IMG/VR virus record: IMGVR_UViG_3300032213_001885
Location: 1 to 36,975 of that record
Strand: one strand, 5' to 3'
From: a virus
Length of the DNA: 36,975 nt
In this document: positions 21,587 to 30,616 of the stretch, in pieces
Position numbering within the stretch: the first letter of the stretch is position 1
How the letters are laid out: each line of letters opens with the position of its first letter
Position numbers and translations under genes: made by a program
The notes under the pieces: generated by a model
What the model was told of the DNA's origin: nothing
Databases searched by the model: none
What the model saw: the letters and a program-made list of their open reading frames with translations, nothing else

Positions 21587-22401
21587 TATAAGCTAAATAA
21601 CTTTCCATCAACAACACACGTATAATCTGGTGATACGTGAATCATGTTAACATGTGGATATTTTCCACCTTCAATGTGAGCAATAGCAAATCCTTTTTGC
21701 CAATCGTGGTGCTGGGTATATTTCATTCCTGGACCCTTTTCGTCACACATATGTCCAATTTCGTATCCACGCAAAGTTTCTCCCTTGCCCTTATTTCTAA
21801 GTTCATAGGTAACCATATGTGAAGCAATTCTATGTGAGTGTCCTCTAATTAAAGATACCTGCATGTCTTCCATGTCTTTTCTAGCAGATCCTGTTGCTGC
21901 AATAGACATTCCGTGGTGGACATGAATATCTCCAAAACGACGCTTAGGCAATTCGTTATAATAAATATAATCATATCCTAATGAATCTAAACTCCACAAT
22001 GCTTCTGGAGTAACATGCTTTGCATACTCAGGTATTTTCTTGTCTAAGTAATCAAAGATTCGAATATCATGGTTTCCTAGTGCTGAAAATAATTGTGCAT
22101 TTGGAAGCATCTTTCTTGTTCTTTCGTAAAACTCACGAGCACCGCTTGCTTCAATTTTCATATCTTTTAGCATTAATTCTAAATCATTAAGCACATCATC
22201 ATTCTTATATGCCTTTAAAAATTCTGTTGGCTTGCCGTCTGTGAATCTACTATAGCAAGCCTGATCGTCTGTATCACCAAGGTAATCTACGACATCGGGT
22301 TTAAACCACTTCATAACCTTAAACCAAAGCTCAATCATTTTATCGTCTTGATATGGAAACTGCTGATCAGATGAAAGCATCCATTTTAAATCGTTAGACA
22401 T
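21586..22401 (-). CDS. Calcineurin-like metallophosphoesterase
   Basis: 271 aa. The dinuclear-metal motifs are in order: D12 (SSDQQFP), GDTDD at 42-46, GNHD at 109-112, HVHHG at 160-164 and GHSH at 187-190. The first motif has Q where many have H (DxH). Such enzymes hydrolyse phosphodiesters; in phages they are often encoded beside replication genes and resemble DNA nucleases or phosphatases of the SbcD/Mre11 class, but the capping domain is missing, so the substrate is open. It is the first gene after the promoter at 22458-22485, so it is the first product of the replication block. Confidence 0.87.
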   Translation of the reverse strand: MSNDLKWMLSSDQQFPYQDDKMIELWFKVMKWFKPDVVDYLGDTDDQACYSRFTDGKPTEFLKAYKNDDVLNDLELMLKDMKIEASGAREFYERTRKMLPNAQLFSALGNHDIRIFDYLDKKIPEYAKHVTPEALWSLDSLGYDYIYYNELPKRRFGDIHVHHGMSIAATGSARKDMEDMQVSLIRGHSHRIASHMVTYELRNKGKGETLRGYEIGHMCDEKGPGMKYTQHHDWQKGFAIAHIEGGKYPHVNMIHVSPDYTCVVDGKLFSL

Positions 22402-22457
22402 TTATTACCCTTTTTTTATTTAAGACATAAAGATTTATGGCTTATTAACTACTTGAA

Positions 22458-22485
22458 ATTGTAGCATATGCTTTTATTTTGTCAA
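22458..22485 (-). promoter_or_regulatory. Promoter of the replication block
   Basis: TTGACA (22480-22485), a 16-base spacer and TACAAT (22458-22463), in the 91-base gap between the last tail gene and the metallophosphoesterase. The expected leader is about 50 bases. It marks the switch from structural to replication genes. Confidence 0.7.
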
Positions 22486-22492
22486 TACTATT

Positions 22493-22921
22493 TTATGAAC
22501 TGGCTGCTATCCACTCTACATAACAGCTACCACTTGCGGTAGCTCCTACTGGAAGCATTGATATAGTAAACCCAGTAGCACTGGGAGACGTGACAACTGG
22601 TTGATATTTTTGTTTTAAAAAGTTTGCTGAGCTTGCTTGCCATAAAGAACAAATTATGTTAGGGGTTGCAGAAAATGTTTTTTTAAATGTAACAGATATT
22701 GTGCCTGTTCCTGATGTAGTGCATGGCACCTTTAATCTTCCAGACTCAATTATTTGAGTAGAGGTAGATACCGTTCCAGAACCAGTTGAGGTTGCAGTTA
22801 CTTCTACTACGCTATTTGCCAAACTATTTATAATATTAATATTAGCAACTATACTAGCCATCAACTCTGAGGTAACTGGATCTCCAGGGTTGATTGACAT
22901 TGGTTTTAATTGTTCAGCCAT
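22493..22921 (-). CDS. Small virion fibre-like protein
   Basis: 142 aa. A short helical N-terminus (SELMASIVANINIINSLANS) is followed by a Ser/Thr/Gly-rich beta domain ending ATGFTISMLPVGATASGSCYVEWIA, which resembles the C-terminal beta-sandwich tips of tail fibres (gp53-like) that contact receptors. It is the last gene of the tail block. GGAG, overlapping the stop of the gene before, serves as its ribosome site. Likely a fibre tip, decoration or collar protein. Confidence 0.6.
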   Translation of the reverse strand: MAEQLKPMSINPGDPVTSELMASIVANINIINSLANSVVEVTATSTGSGTVSTSTQIIESGRLKVPCTTSGTGTISVTFKKTFSATPNIICSLWQASSANFLKQKYQPVVTSPSATGFTISMLPVGATASGSCYVEWIAASS

Positions 22922-22923
22922 TT

Positions 22924-23100
22924 TTACTCCTTAGAATCCGTATTGCTTTCATTTTCTTCTGCTATATTTGCCAAGTTAATCATACTTTGCATTTGAGTTA
23001 TTTCTGCACGTAGTATGGCTATATGTGTCTCATATTGTGAGACAATTTCACCAACACGCTGTTGAAGCGCTGCTATTACCAAATCTGCTTTATTTTCCAT
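22924..23100 (-). CDS. 58-aa coiled-coil protein
   Basis: MENKADLVIA...NTDSKE, 58 aa. Residues 5-45 show heptad-like spacing of hydrophobic residues (LVIAALQQRVGEIVSQY), giving a single long helix; the tail is acidic. It shares TAATG with the fibre stop and its final GGAG is the ribosome site of the next gene. Possible roles are a fibre-assembly chaperone or small virion component. There is no membrane segment, so it is not a holin. Confidence 0.8.
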   Translation of the reverse strand: MENKADLVIAALQQRVGEIVSQYETHIAILRAEITQMQSMINLANIAEENESNTDSKE

Positions 23101-25595
23101 TATATACCTTTCAGTGTATTTACTTCTTGTTGTAATGATTCTACCATATTTGACAATTCTTGTATAGCCTTTGCCATAGGGGCAATAAACTTATCATAAG
23201 ACAAAGATTGTTGTGATTCTGGATCTGAGATATCTGCAAGTGCCCAGCCAGAGAAATTGCTCCCAACTCCTACCTGATCTAATGCTTCTTTTACTTCCTG
23301 CGCTATAAACCCATAATGATTTCTTGTTCCATAGTAGTTTTTAGATGTATCAACAAGTCTTGAGCCGTCTTCATTAAGTATAGGCTGACCATCTTCATCT
23401 AAAAATGGCGCATTTGGCTCGTAGTATTTTTTGTATTTTACTGGCCTTAATAAATTAATAAAATTTAAACCTAAATCTGCGTCTAATATGTCTGTCTTTG
23501 CTCTTCTGTCTGACGTAACAATAGTTCCGTTTGTAGCTCTTATGTTTCTCCATATATAAGTATAAGGAGAACCTACTCCAATATCTGATTCTCCGCTTAT
23601 AAATGGATACCAGTGTGATACCACTCCAGAGGTATTTACGCTTACCATTGCTATTCCATTTACTCCAAGTACAGAGTATGGACCATATCCATTAGGACCA
23701 GTAGATCTAGAGTATGAAGTTTTAAATCTATTTGAGCTATTATCGTTTGCAATTTCAATATCTCTACCGCTCATCATTCCAGTAGTAATTTTAGCAGCAT
23801 CTATGTTAAATGCAGATATAAAATCTGATACAACAGCCCCAGCAGAAATAGTACCAGTAGTTAGTTTTCCACCATTAATTGTAGTGGTTGTAGAAGAACT
23901 ATTAATGCTGTTAACAATTGCATCTCTATTAAAACTTGTAGATGGAAGTGCTGCATCTGCAGTTGCTTTTGCAGCATTTGCTGCAGTTTTAGCAGTAAAC
24001 GCATCTGTTGCAGCGGTTTGTGCTGTAGTACTTGCAGTAGTAGCTTTTCCATCAACGGTAGTTAATTGTGAAGATGTTGCATATCCACCAATTACTGCGT
24101 TGCTAGCATACAGCGTTCCATCTGAAGCAACTCTAAATTTTGCATTTGCATCTGGAGTATTGTTTCCAGCCCACATCACGTAGTCTCCAGAAGACTTTAG
24201 GTAGACGCTGTTTGTTGCTGTAGCACCTATCTGTATTGATCCCGTGCTGTCTAAAGTAATATTGTTTTTATTTATTGTAGTATCGGCAATATTCCATCCG
24301 CCTATTGATCCTCCGTTTGCAGTAATGGTGCCAGTTGATGCGCTGATCGTTACTGATTTTGTTCCATTTGCTACTTTTAATCCTGTTGAGTTTAAAACAA
24401 ATCCATTACCAGAAAGGTTACTATTGGCATCGATGGTGCCATTATATATTGATGCTCCAGTAGTAGACATAAGTAAATTTCCACTAAACGTTCCACCTCT
24501 TGCCGTAACATTTCCATCTACTTCAAATGTAGATCCATCCCATAAAAGATAATTACTTGTTGCCCCGCCAACCTTAAGTCTAGCGCTGTTTGTGGCATTA
24601 ACATACCAATAGTTGCTGGCATCAAAATACAATCCCTTGTTTGTAGCAACTGATCCTACTCCTACTCCAAATTGAAATGGTCCACCCGATATGTAGCTTG
24701 ATACAGATGGTGTGCCAGTAACCGTAACATCTGTGCCAGAAATGTATGAAGATGATGTATTGTTGTACTCGTCATAAGTTGCAACTGCTATCTTATATGT
24801 TGATCCTATTGCTAGTCCACCAAGCCTATAAGTTGTGCCAGTGCCTGGGGAATTAACATAAGAGTAGGTTACTCCGTTGTCGTTACTAAATCTAATTCTA
24901 TATCCCCTTATACCTCCGCCTGTTACTGCTGGCCAAGATATGTCTGCATAAGCATTGAACCCTAAATATCCAGATGTGTCTATACCACTGCTGACGCTAA
25001 CTGATGTAACATTAGACGGACCAACTGTGTCTACGGTAATTGGATCTGATGCTTTAAACGGACCATACACAACACTTTTTTTATGATAATCTTGATCTCT
25101 TGTGTCTACACGAATCCACCTATTGTTTGTATTTGAAACTAAAATAGTAGCGGAATTTCCAGTTCCACTCCAAACTAAATACTCTTCTCCTGTAAATGAT
25201 CCTGTAAGGCTTTCATAAATTTGAGCGTCTATAAACCATTTATTAGTAGATAAACTTTTATCTAACGCATCCCATTTTACACCATATAATAAAAGCCCTG
25301 GGGTAACTGTTAAATTTGAAACCGCTACAGTGTAATCTGGTGCCTGTAAATTAACTACAAAGTTTGCAGATCGTGGGCCAGATATTAGTTGAGATGGATT
25401 ATTCGGGTCTTGATAATAGTAAGAAAATGCAAATTGATATTTACCATTTGCAATTACAGCTAACCCAGATCTTTCTACCTTAAATGCATTTGGATCGGTT
25501 TTCCCTGCAGCATTAGCGGCTTCTACATTTGTTGGGCTTAAATCTGCTGGAGAGACATACCTATTTCCATATTTGTCTAAACTATAATTTGTCAT
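23100..25595 (-). CDS. Tail fibre with FN3-like domain and S74 intramolecular chaperone
   Basis: 831 aa. About residues 40-180 are beta strands; residues 190-295 form a fibronectin-III-like domain (ISWPAVTGGGIRGYRIRF...LAIGSTYKIAVATYDEY). Then comes a long Gly/Thr/Ser-rich repetitive shaft and an Ala/Thr coil (TASTTAQTAATDAFTAKTAA). The C-terminal 138 residues are the peptidase S74 chaperone: TSDRRAKTDI with the self-cleavage Ser695, and YGFIAQEV, ending in a coiled coil. It trimerises the fibre and is then cut off. This is a receptor-binding candidate. Start and stop overlap neighbours by ATGA and TAATG. Confidence 0.88.
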   Translation of the reverse strand: MTNYSLDKYGNRYVSPADLSPTNVEAANAAGKTDPNAFKVERSGLAVIANGKYQFAFSYYYQDPNNPSQLISGPRSANFVVNLQAPDYTVAVSNLTVTPGLLLYGVKWDALDKSLSTNKWFIDAQIYESLTGSFTGEEYLVWSGTGNSATILVSNTNNRWIRVDTRDQDYHKKSVVYGPFKASDPITVDTVGPSNVTSVSVSSGIDTSGYLGFNAYADISWPAVTGGGIRGYRIRFSNDNGVTYSYVNSPGTGTTYRLGGLAIGSTYKIAVATYDEYNNTSSSYISGTDVTVTGTPSVSSYISGGPFQFGVGVGSVATNKGLYFDASNYWYVNATNSARLKVGGATSNYLLWDGSTFEVDGNVTARGGTFSGNLLMSTTGASIYNGTIDANSNLSGNGFVLNSTGLKVANGTKSVTISASTGTITANGGSIGGWNIADTTINKNNITLDSTGSIQIGATATNSVYLKSSGDYVMWAGNNTPDANAKFRVASDGTLYASNAVIGGYATSSQLTTVDGKATTASTTAQTAATDAFTAKTAANAAKATADAALPSTSFNRDAIVNSINSSSTTTTINGGKLTTGTISAGAVVSDFISAFNIDAAKITTGMMSGRDIEIANDNSSNRFKTSYSRSTGPNGYGPYSVLGVNGIAMVSVNTSGVVSHWYPFISGESDIGVGSPYTYIWRNIRATNGTIVTSDRRAKTDILDADLGLNFINLLRPVKYKKYYEPNAPFLDEDGQPILNEDGSRLVDTSKNYYGTRNHYGFIAQEVKEALDQVGVGSNFSGWALADISDPESQQSLSYDKFIAPMAKAIQELSNMVESLQQEVNTLKGI

Positions 25596-26476
25596 AAATA
25601 TCCAATATTTATTTTATATTCTATATCCATCTCTACCCCTAATTTTTTAATTATAGGAGTTGCCAAAACAGATCTGCTGATTAATCCATACTGAGTATTA
25701 TAGGAGTCGTCATCATTAACCCTCAGTCCGTCTAATAGAACGTTTGCTGTGCCGCTGGCCGCCTTAATTCCCACTTCAATTGTAGTGATTGCCGAGAAAT
25801 CTACGGCATCTGTAGACGAATATGTAGAGTTAAATAGGTTAGACATTGATGTTTTTAATATTTTATTACCTACTGAAGACTGTGCTGGAAATCTAATTTC
25901 TTTGTATGCGGTAGGAGAACTATACATCTTAATAAATATATAATTTAGATTTAAATCTCTTTGATTAAAAGCAATACTAATTGAATCATTTACTCCATAT
26001 CCAGAAATATCAAATAAAGTATCTAGTTTATATGACTTAGAGTTTCCAGATGTTGCTGACAAAGAAAATGATGTTGAACCGATTAATGGAGATGGGCTTG
26101 TTACCGTGGTTGGCTGATTACCACTTGAATCGTACCAAGGATAAACATTTTCAAATGAAGAGATATAGTTAGAAGAATAATCTGTATTCTTTATGTCTAC
26201 TGATGGGAATAGACCCATTTCATATATTACACCCTCGACATCAGTAGGCAGCGTTGTTTTATAAACAACAGAATATGTAGTAACTCCAGTGCCCGTATTG
26301 GTTTGAATATCGGAGCTTCCTAGGAATACTCCAGACCTGTAAAATTCAAACTCTAAATCTGTATCGTTAACAGAGGCAGTAGTAGACCCTATTCCTATTG
26401 CTATGTCCTTTTTATTAAAATTTAATCCATTAGCCAAATAAGACGTTATAAATCTTTTACCAAATTTTGTTATCAT
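25592..26476 (-). CDS. Minor tail protein
   Basis: 294 aa, beta-rich. It opens MITKFGKRFITSYLANGL and has DIAIGIGSTTASVNDTDLEFEFYR, a pattern seen in tail-tip or fibre-connector proteins that carry GIG-rich strands. The middle (NSKSYKLDTLFDISGYGVND...) may be a jelly-roll carbohydrate-binding domain. It sits between the 138-aa gene and the fibre and is coupled to both by four-base overlaps. The role is taken mainly from position. Confidence 0.65.
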   Translation of the reverse strand: MITKFGKRFITSYLANGLNFNKKDIAIGIGSTTASVNDTDLEFEFYRSGVFLGSSDIQTNTGTGVTTYSVVYKTTLPTDVEGVIYEMGLFPSVDIKNTDYSSNYISSFENVYPWYDSSGNQPTTVTSPSPLIGSTSFSLSATSGNSKSYKLDTLFDISGYGVNDSISIAFNQRDLNLNYIFIKMYSSPTAYKEIRFPAQSSVGNKILKTSMSNLFNSTYSSTDAVDFSAITTIEVGIKAASGTANVLLDGLRVNDDDSYNTQYGLISRSVLATPIIKKLGVEMDIEYKINIGYL

Positions 26477-26889
26477 GCTAAAAACACTCCCTTGACAATA
26501 TCTCCAACGCTATTTTTTACTTCAAAAGTAACTCTTAAAAATCTATTATTATTTTTATCATAGTATATGTCTGGATCAGTAATCACTTGTCCAGACGAAT
26601 ATCGTGTTCCATTTTTTCCTATTAAAGTTATGTCTTCTAGGTTTGGAGCAAGAAGCGAGGAGTCTGATGTGCCAACAATATCAAATAAATCTAAAATATC
26701 TTCTGGGTCATCGTCTTCAGATCCTGGGGTACTAGGAACGAATGTCTTTTCAACCTTGTTTGTATATATATTTAAAAGATCATATTGATCTTTTTTTATT
26801 GTATCAAGTAGTGGAGAGTCTAGTGGTAGTTGTGGCTTTACTCCACCAGCTACCTGGGATTTACCGACTTTTGGATTCTTTTTACTCAT
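26473..26889 (-). CDS. Small tail-associated protein
   Basis: 138 aa. The N-terminus is low-complexity and basic (MSKKNPKVGKSQVAGG), the centre is acidic (PGSEDDDPEDILDLFD), and the C-terminal 60 residues are beta-rich (RFLRVTFEVKNSVGDIVKGVF). It may connect the baseplate protein to the fibre. There is no recognisable family and no clear ribosome site. A 20-base gap separates it from the upstream gene. Confidence 0.6.
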   Translation of the reverse strand: MSKKNPKVGKSQVAGGVKPQLPLDSPLLDTIKKDQYDLLNIYTNKVEKTFVPSTPGSEDDDPEDILDLFDIVGTSDSSLLAPNLEDITLIGKNGTRYSSGQVITDPDIYYDKNNNRFLRVTFEVKNSVGDIVKGVFLA

Positions 26890-26909
26890 ATAAAGATTCT
26901 ACCATTTCT

Positions 26910-29900
26910 TTAAACATAAATCGACCTACATACAAGAGTTGTTGAGCTCATTTCCCCATACTCATTATTGGTATCTAAAACAATATATTTACCTGCTGTT
27001 TGTCCAGTGTCTTCGCTTGAGTATACTAGATTTTCTGGATAAGAAATTTCTACTACGTCTCCAATATCAATTAATGGGTTTGGGAACACGTCTATTGTTA
27101 AAACTGTTTGCTGCTTAGACCATTGAGTTTTCATCCAGTCTGAAAGATTTTTAGCCTCTGATTCTTTTTGTATCCAGACTGAGTCAAATGAGACCTGCTC
27201 TTCCGTGCTGGTGGCTGACATGGATGGATCTATGTACTCAAATGGATCAAGAGGGGAAATGCTTTCTCCAACGACAACAAAACTTTTTTCTCCGCCATCG
27301 GCAAAATCTATAAATGTTCCAGTATTATTTAATATATAAGCCTCTATGCCAAATGAGTTGGCGTCGTAGCCAAGTATAGATGCGTTTGGGTTTAAAATAA
27401 TTTGTGGATATTTTACAAAACCAGGTCGTGTAGCATACTTTGTAGATATCTTTTTAATTTCTCTTGCTACTGGTCCAAATTCTTTTATCCACGGAGATTT
27501 TGCTAAACTAGATGACCATCCGTTTGACAGGAAGTCTCCAAATACATTTTTAATTGCTCCTGTAGACTGCAAGTAAGATCCATAGTTATCTGTGGAGCTT
27601 GAATTGAAAAAATCATCTTTATTTAAAACACAAGAGTATACATAGTCAAACGCCACTTCACCAGATATGGCAATCAAACCAATTTTATTAGTAATAGATA
27701 TTGGCTCGTTATCTGTAGCTGTAATTATAGTATTGTTAAATTTAATTTTAAATACTCTACTTAATGGATTTGCTTGAGAAACCTTAATGTCTATCCTGTA
27801 TAACTCTCCACCCGACACCCCAGTAATTGAGTTGTCTTCAGTTTTTTGTGTATCGGAAACTGCAGTTTCAACTCCATTTATTAATTTAAACAATTGAACA
27901 TCTCTTGCCCCTAAACCTTTGTTAGCAACGTTTTGAGATGTTGCAATTTTTAAAATATACCCGTTGAGATTATTTGCAGATAGGCCAACTCCAATTGCTG
28001 CAGTAGACATTTGGTCACCAGTCGTTCTGCCTTGAGTAGTTGTTTTTAATTTAAAGAACATAGCTGATCCTACGGAAAAATATTTTTCAGTAGAGAAGGG
28101 ATCTGAGTTAATTGTAGCAAAATAGCTTGAGCCAGATGAGGGGGCTGTCATGGTTAATAGAGAAGAAGAAATAGATTTTCCAGCACTATCTGTGGACTGC
28201 AATGAAAATATAGAGTTATCTGCTGTATTTGTTTTTGATACAAAATTAACTATTGCTCCAGACCATTCATTTTTTAAAGACGCTAGATCAACCTGGTGCT
28301 GTGTTCCAACTCCAACTCCATTACCCGTGGCGTTAAAAGAATTTCTTTCTTTAATTCTATATCTTAATGTAGATTTAAAAGATCCAATTTTACTTTCACC
28401 CAAATACTTTGCAATATCTGCATCAGAAGTTATCCATCTTTTTGTAGTAGTATTAGGAGCACTAAGCGGCTCATATTGAAACTCTATTGCATCATACTCA
28501 ACAACTTCATTATTAACTAAAAAATATCCAGACTTGTTATAGAATTCGTTGTCGGCTAAACTTGAATAAACGGTTATTGGTGATAAAGATACGGTACCAA
28601 GTGGGCAATCTGTTTCTGCTGGCTGACTTGCATTTAGCGTAGATTGTAGGGCTGCTGCACCAAGCACTGACGGTGGAGACACATATAAAAAGTCTGAAGA
28701 GCCTTTATAGTTTGTACTTATTATCGGGGTATATATTACTTTCACTGATTTAGTTGACGGCACAACTTCTTTATTCAATGAAATAATATTAGGCAAATTT
28801 GTTAATTTTTTTGAATTTCTGAATTTAAAAACAGAAGATCTAGTTTTATCAAAAACATAATCTCTTGGATAAAACTGAAGAACATCATTATTGTCAAAAG
28901 TTGCAATCATCTGTGTATCTTTGCATAGCTCTTGAATATGCTGCCAGACTGTCTTTGACCCATCTGTGTACCAATAGAGTGGAACTATTGTTGCCGAGTC
29001 TGCTACTAAAGTATTATTTTTAGCATATGTATTAAAATTATAATTTGTGAACCCTATTGAGTCTAACAGTCTTCTAATGATTGCTTGTGAGGGAGCTGAC
29101 TGTATTACAATGTCTGGTGCCAAGATCTCTTGTAAGAATTTTCCTCCGTCTAGGCCCTGTATCTCCATAGCACCGAATTCATTAATGCTAAAAGAATCTA
29201 TGTAGAATGTTCCTTGCGGTACTTTTTCTGATTCAATAACGTTATATGGGATTACTTTTACATTTTTATATAGATTAATTTTATTTTTATTAAAAGAATA
29301 TGTTTTGTCATACTCTATTCCTGACCTATCAAACCCTTCCAGGGACAGGCTTAATGAATTAGAGGTAACCTGCCCAACGGGTACAATTCCATAGGAGTCG
29401 CTTGATGATGTTTTTGATGTTTTAAAATTAATTAGTTTGTCAGATACATCCTTTATATATCTAGCCCCTACCTCGATAACACCTAAAAATGAATTTGCTA
29501 CGCTTATTGTTTCTACGGATACAATTATCTTTTTTATATTAAATGGAGTTGAAGGAGAAGCAAATTTTGTAGTAGACCATGATGATCCGTTATAGTATAA
29601 ATTGAACACGCCATCATCTGGAACTACCCCATTTGTAGATATTGTAGACTCCGCTCCAGAATGATCCTGAATTTTTATAGACCAGTTTGCTGGCTTGGAG
29701 TATGCCGTTTCAAACTTTATAACTATTAAATTAGATACTGCAGTTTTTGCAACTGGGTACTCTACTGTAAAATTACAATTTGAAAGAGAGTAGTTTGCCG
29801 CTTGAGGAGATAGCCAAAACTTATATTGGTTTTTTGCACTAGAAAAGTATGTTCTTGTTTTTAAGTCTCCAGCAACATTATACTTTGGGATACTCGTAAT

Positions 29901-30167
29901 AACATTTGGGTTTAAAATAAAATACTGAATGCCTGAAACGCTAGGCCTTCTTGGATCAATAATGCTTGTAAGAGGGAAAAGCTTTTTGAATGGTTCATAA
30001 GACTTGTTAGTAGATGGGTCTATTTTTACTTGTGAAGCAACTGGAGAAGATATAGATACCCCACTAATTAAATCGTTCATATTGTACTCTAGCCAGCAAC
30101 CTCCAGACATTGAGTACGATGATGATTGATTTATTTTATCGAGTACCGTTTGGCTTACAGATTGCAT
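26910..30167 (-). CDS. Large minor tail/baseplate protein with a lectin-like insertion
   Basis: 1085 aa. The first half looks like a hub or tail-associated protein (GVISSP-type beta strands, then LAPDIVIQSAPSQAIIRRLL and WQHIQELCKDTQMIATFD, a pattern common in baseplate hubs). Around residues 620-870 there is an inserted LamG/concanavalin-like beta sandwich (YFATINSDPFSTEKYFSVG...GYILKIATS...YRIDIKVS...FDYVYSCVL). The end returns to hub-like sequence (LTIDVFPNPLIDIGDVVEIS). It probably sits at the tail tip and may bind glycans. It follows the 149-aa protein through a TAATG. Confidence 0.75.
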   Translation of the reverse strand: MQSVSQTVLDKINQSSSYSMSGGCWLEYNMNDLISGVSISSPVASQVKIDPSTNKSYEPFKKLFPLTSIIDPRRPSVSGIQYFILNPNVITSIPKYNVAGDLKTRTYFSSAKNQYKFWLSPQAANYSLSNCNFTVEYPVAKTAVSNLIVIKFETAYSKPANWSIKIQDHSGAESTISTNGVVPDDGVFNLYYNGSSWSTTKFASPSTPFNIKKIIVSVETISVANSFLGVIEVGARYIKDVSDKLINFKTSKTSSSDSYGIVPVGQVTSNSLSLSLEGFDRSGIEYDKTYSFNKNKINLYKNVKVIPYNVIESEKVPQGTFYIDSFSINEFGAMEIQGLDGGKFLQEILAPDIVIQSAPSQAIIRRLLDSIGFTNYNFNTYAKNNTLVADSATIVPLYWYTDGSKTVWQHIQELCKDTQMIATFDNNDVLQFYPRDYVFDKTRSSVFKFRNSKKLTNLPNIISLNKEVVPSTKSVKVIYTPIISTNYKGSSDFLYVSPPSVLGAAALQSTLNASQPAETDCPLGTVSLSPITVYSSLADNEFYNKSGYFLVNNEVVEYDAIEFQYEPLSAPNTTTKRWITSDADIAKYLGESKIGSFKSTLRYRIKERNSFNATGNGVGVGTQHQVDLASLKNEWSGAIVNFVSKTNTADNSIFSLQSTDSAGKSISSSLLTMTAPSSGSSYFATINSDPFSTEKYFSVGSAMFFKLKTTTQGRTTGDQMSTAAIGVGLSANNLNGYILKIATSQNVANKGLGARDVQLFKLINGVETAVSDTQKTEDNSITGVSGGELYRIDIKVSQANPLSRVFKIKFNNTIITATDNEPISITNKIGLIAISGEVAFDYVYSCVLNKDDFFNSSSTDNYGSYLQSTGAIKNVFGDFLSNGWSSSLAKSPWIKEFGPVAREIKKISTKYATRPGFVKYPQIILNPNASILGYDANSFGIEAYILNNTGTFIDFADGGEKSFVVVGESISPLDPFEYIDPSMSATSTEEQVSFDSVWIQKESEAKNLSDWMKTQWSKQQTVLTIDVFPNPLIDIGDVVEISYPENLVYSSEDTGQTAGKYIVLDTNNEYGEMSSTTLVCRSIYV

Positions 30168-30616
30168 TATACTTCTACCAGTGAAATACTAACGTCCCAA
30201 AAAGCCTGTGCCGCATCGCTTGTTTTCTCTTTTACATTTCTTTTTATTAATGAAAATGAGCAAGACTCAAATGATGCAAAAAATTCTTCTGTTCTTGATA
30301 AATTATATGCAATTTTTGCAGTAAATGTTGTTTGTCCAAGTGCGCTTGTGTAGAATGACTTTATGTCTTCGGCTCCCCATCCACCATCAACGGTCATGGT
30401 TGAATATGATGGGACCATGCTCCACGAAACAGATAATGATTTTTTATCTGCAATGAATAATTTTCTTAAAGTTCCATTTGCCATTCTTACAGACTGATCA
30501 ATTCTTTCTACATCAACCTGAATAGGAGATCTATTGTGTTCGGTTAATTTTTGAAATGTTCCAGTATCATCCTTAACAAATAAGGCTGATCCGACTGGTA
30601 AAATTAAAGCTGCCAT
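30167..30616 (-). CDS. Tail protein following the tape measure
   Basis: 149 aa, beta-rich (KSLSVSWSMVPSYSTMTVDGGWGAEDI; TTFTAKIAYNLSRTEEFFASF; FWDVSISLVEV). Its place directly after the tape measure and before the hub is that of the distal tail (Dit-like) or tail-tube adaptor protein, but the sequence is too short and diverged to decide. Both ends use TAATG coupling. Confidence 0.65.
   Translation of the reverse strand: MAALILPVGSALFVKDDTGTFQKLTEHNRSPIQVDVERIDQSVRMANGTLRKLFIADKKSLSVSWSMVPSYSTMTVDGGWGAEDIKSFYTSALGQTTFTAKIAYNLSRTEEFFASFESCSFSLIKRNVKEKTSDAAQAFWDVSISLVEV

Noticed and set aside
23803-24183. 126-aa Val/Ala-rich open frame on the plus strand
   Set aside because: Antisense to the repetitive fibre shaft. 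The hydrophobic composition comes from the complement of Ala/Thr repeats, not from a membrane protein gene.
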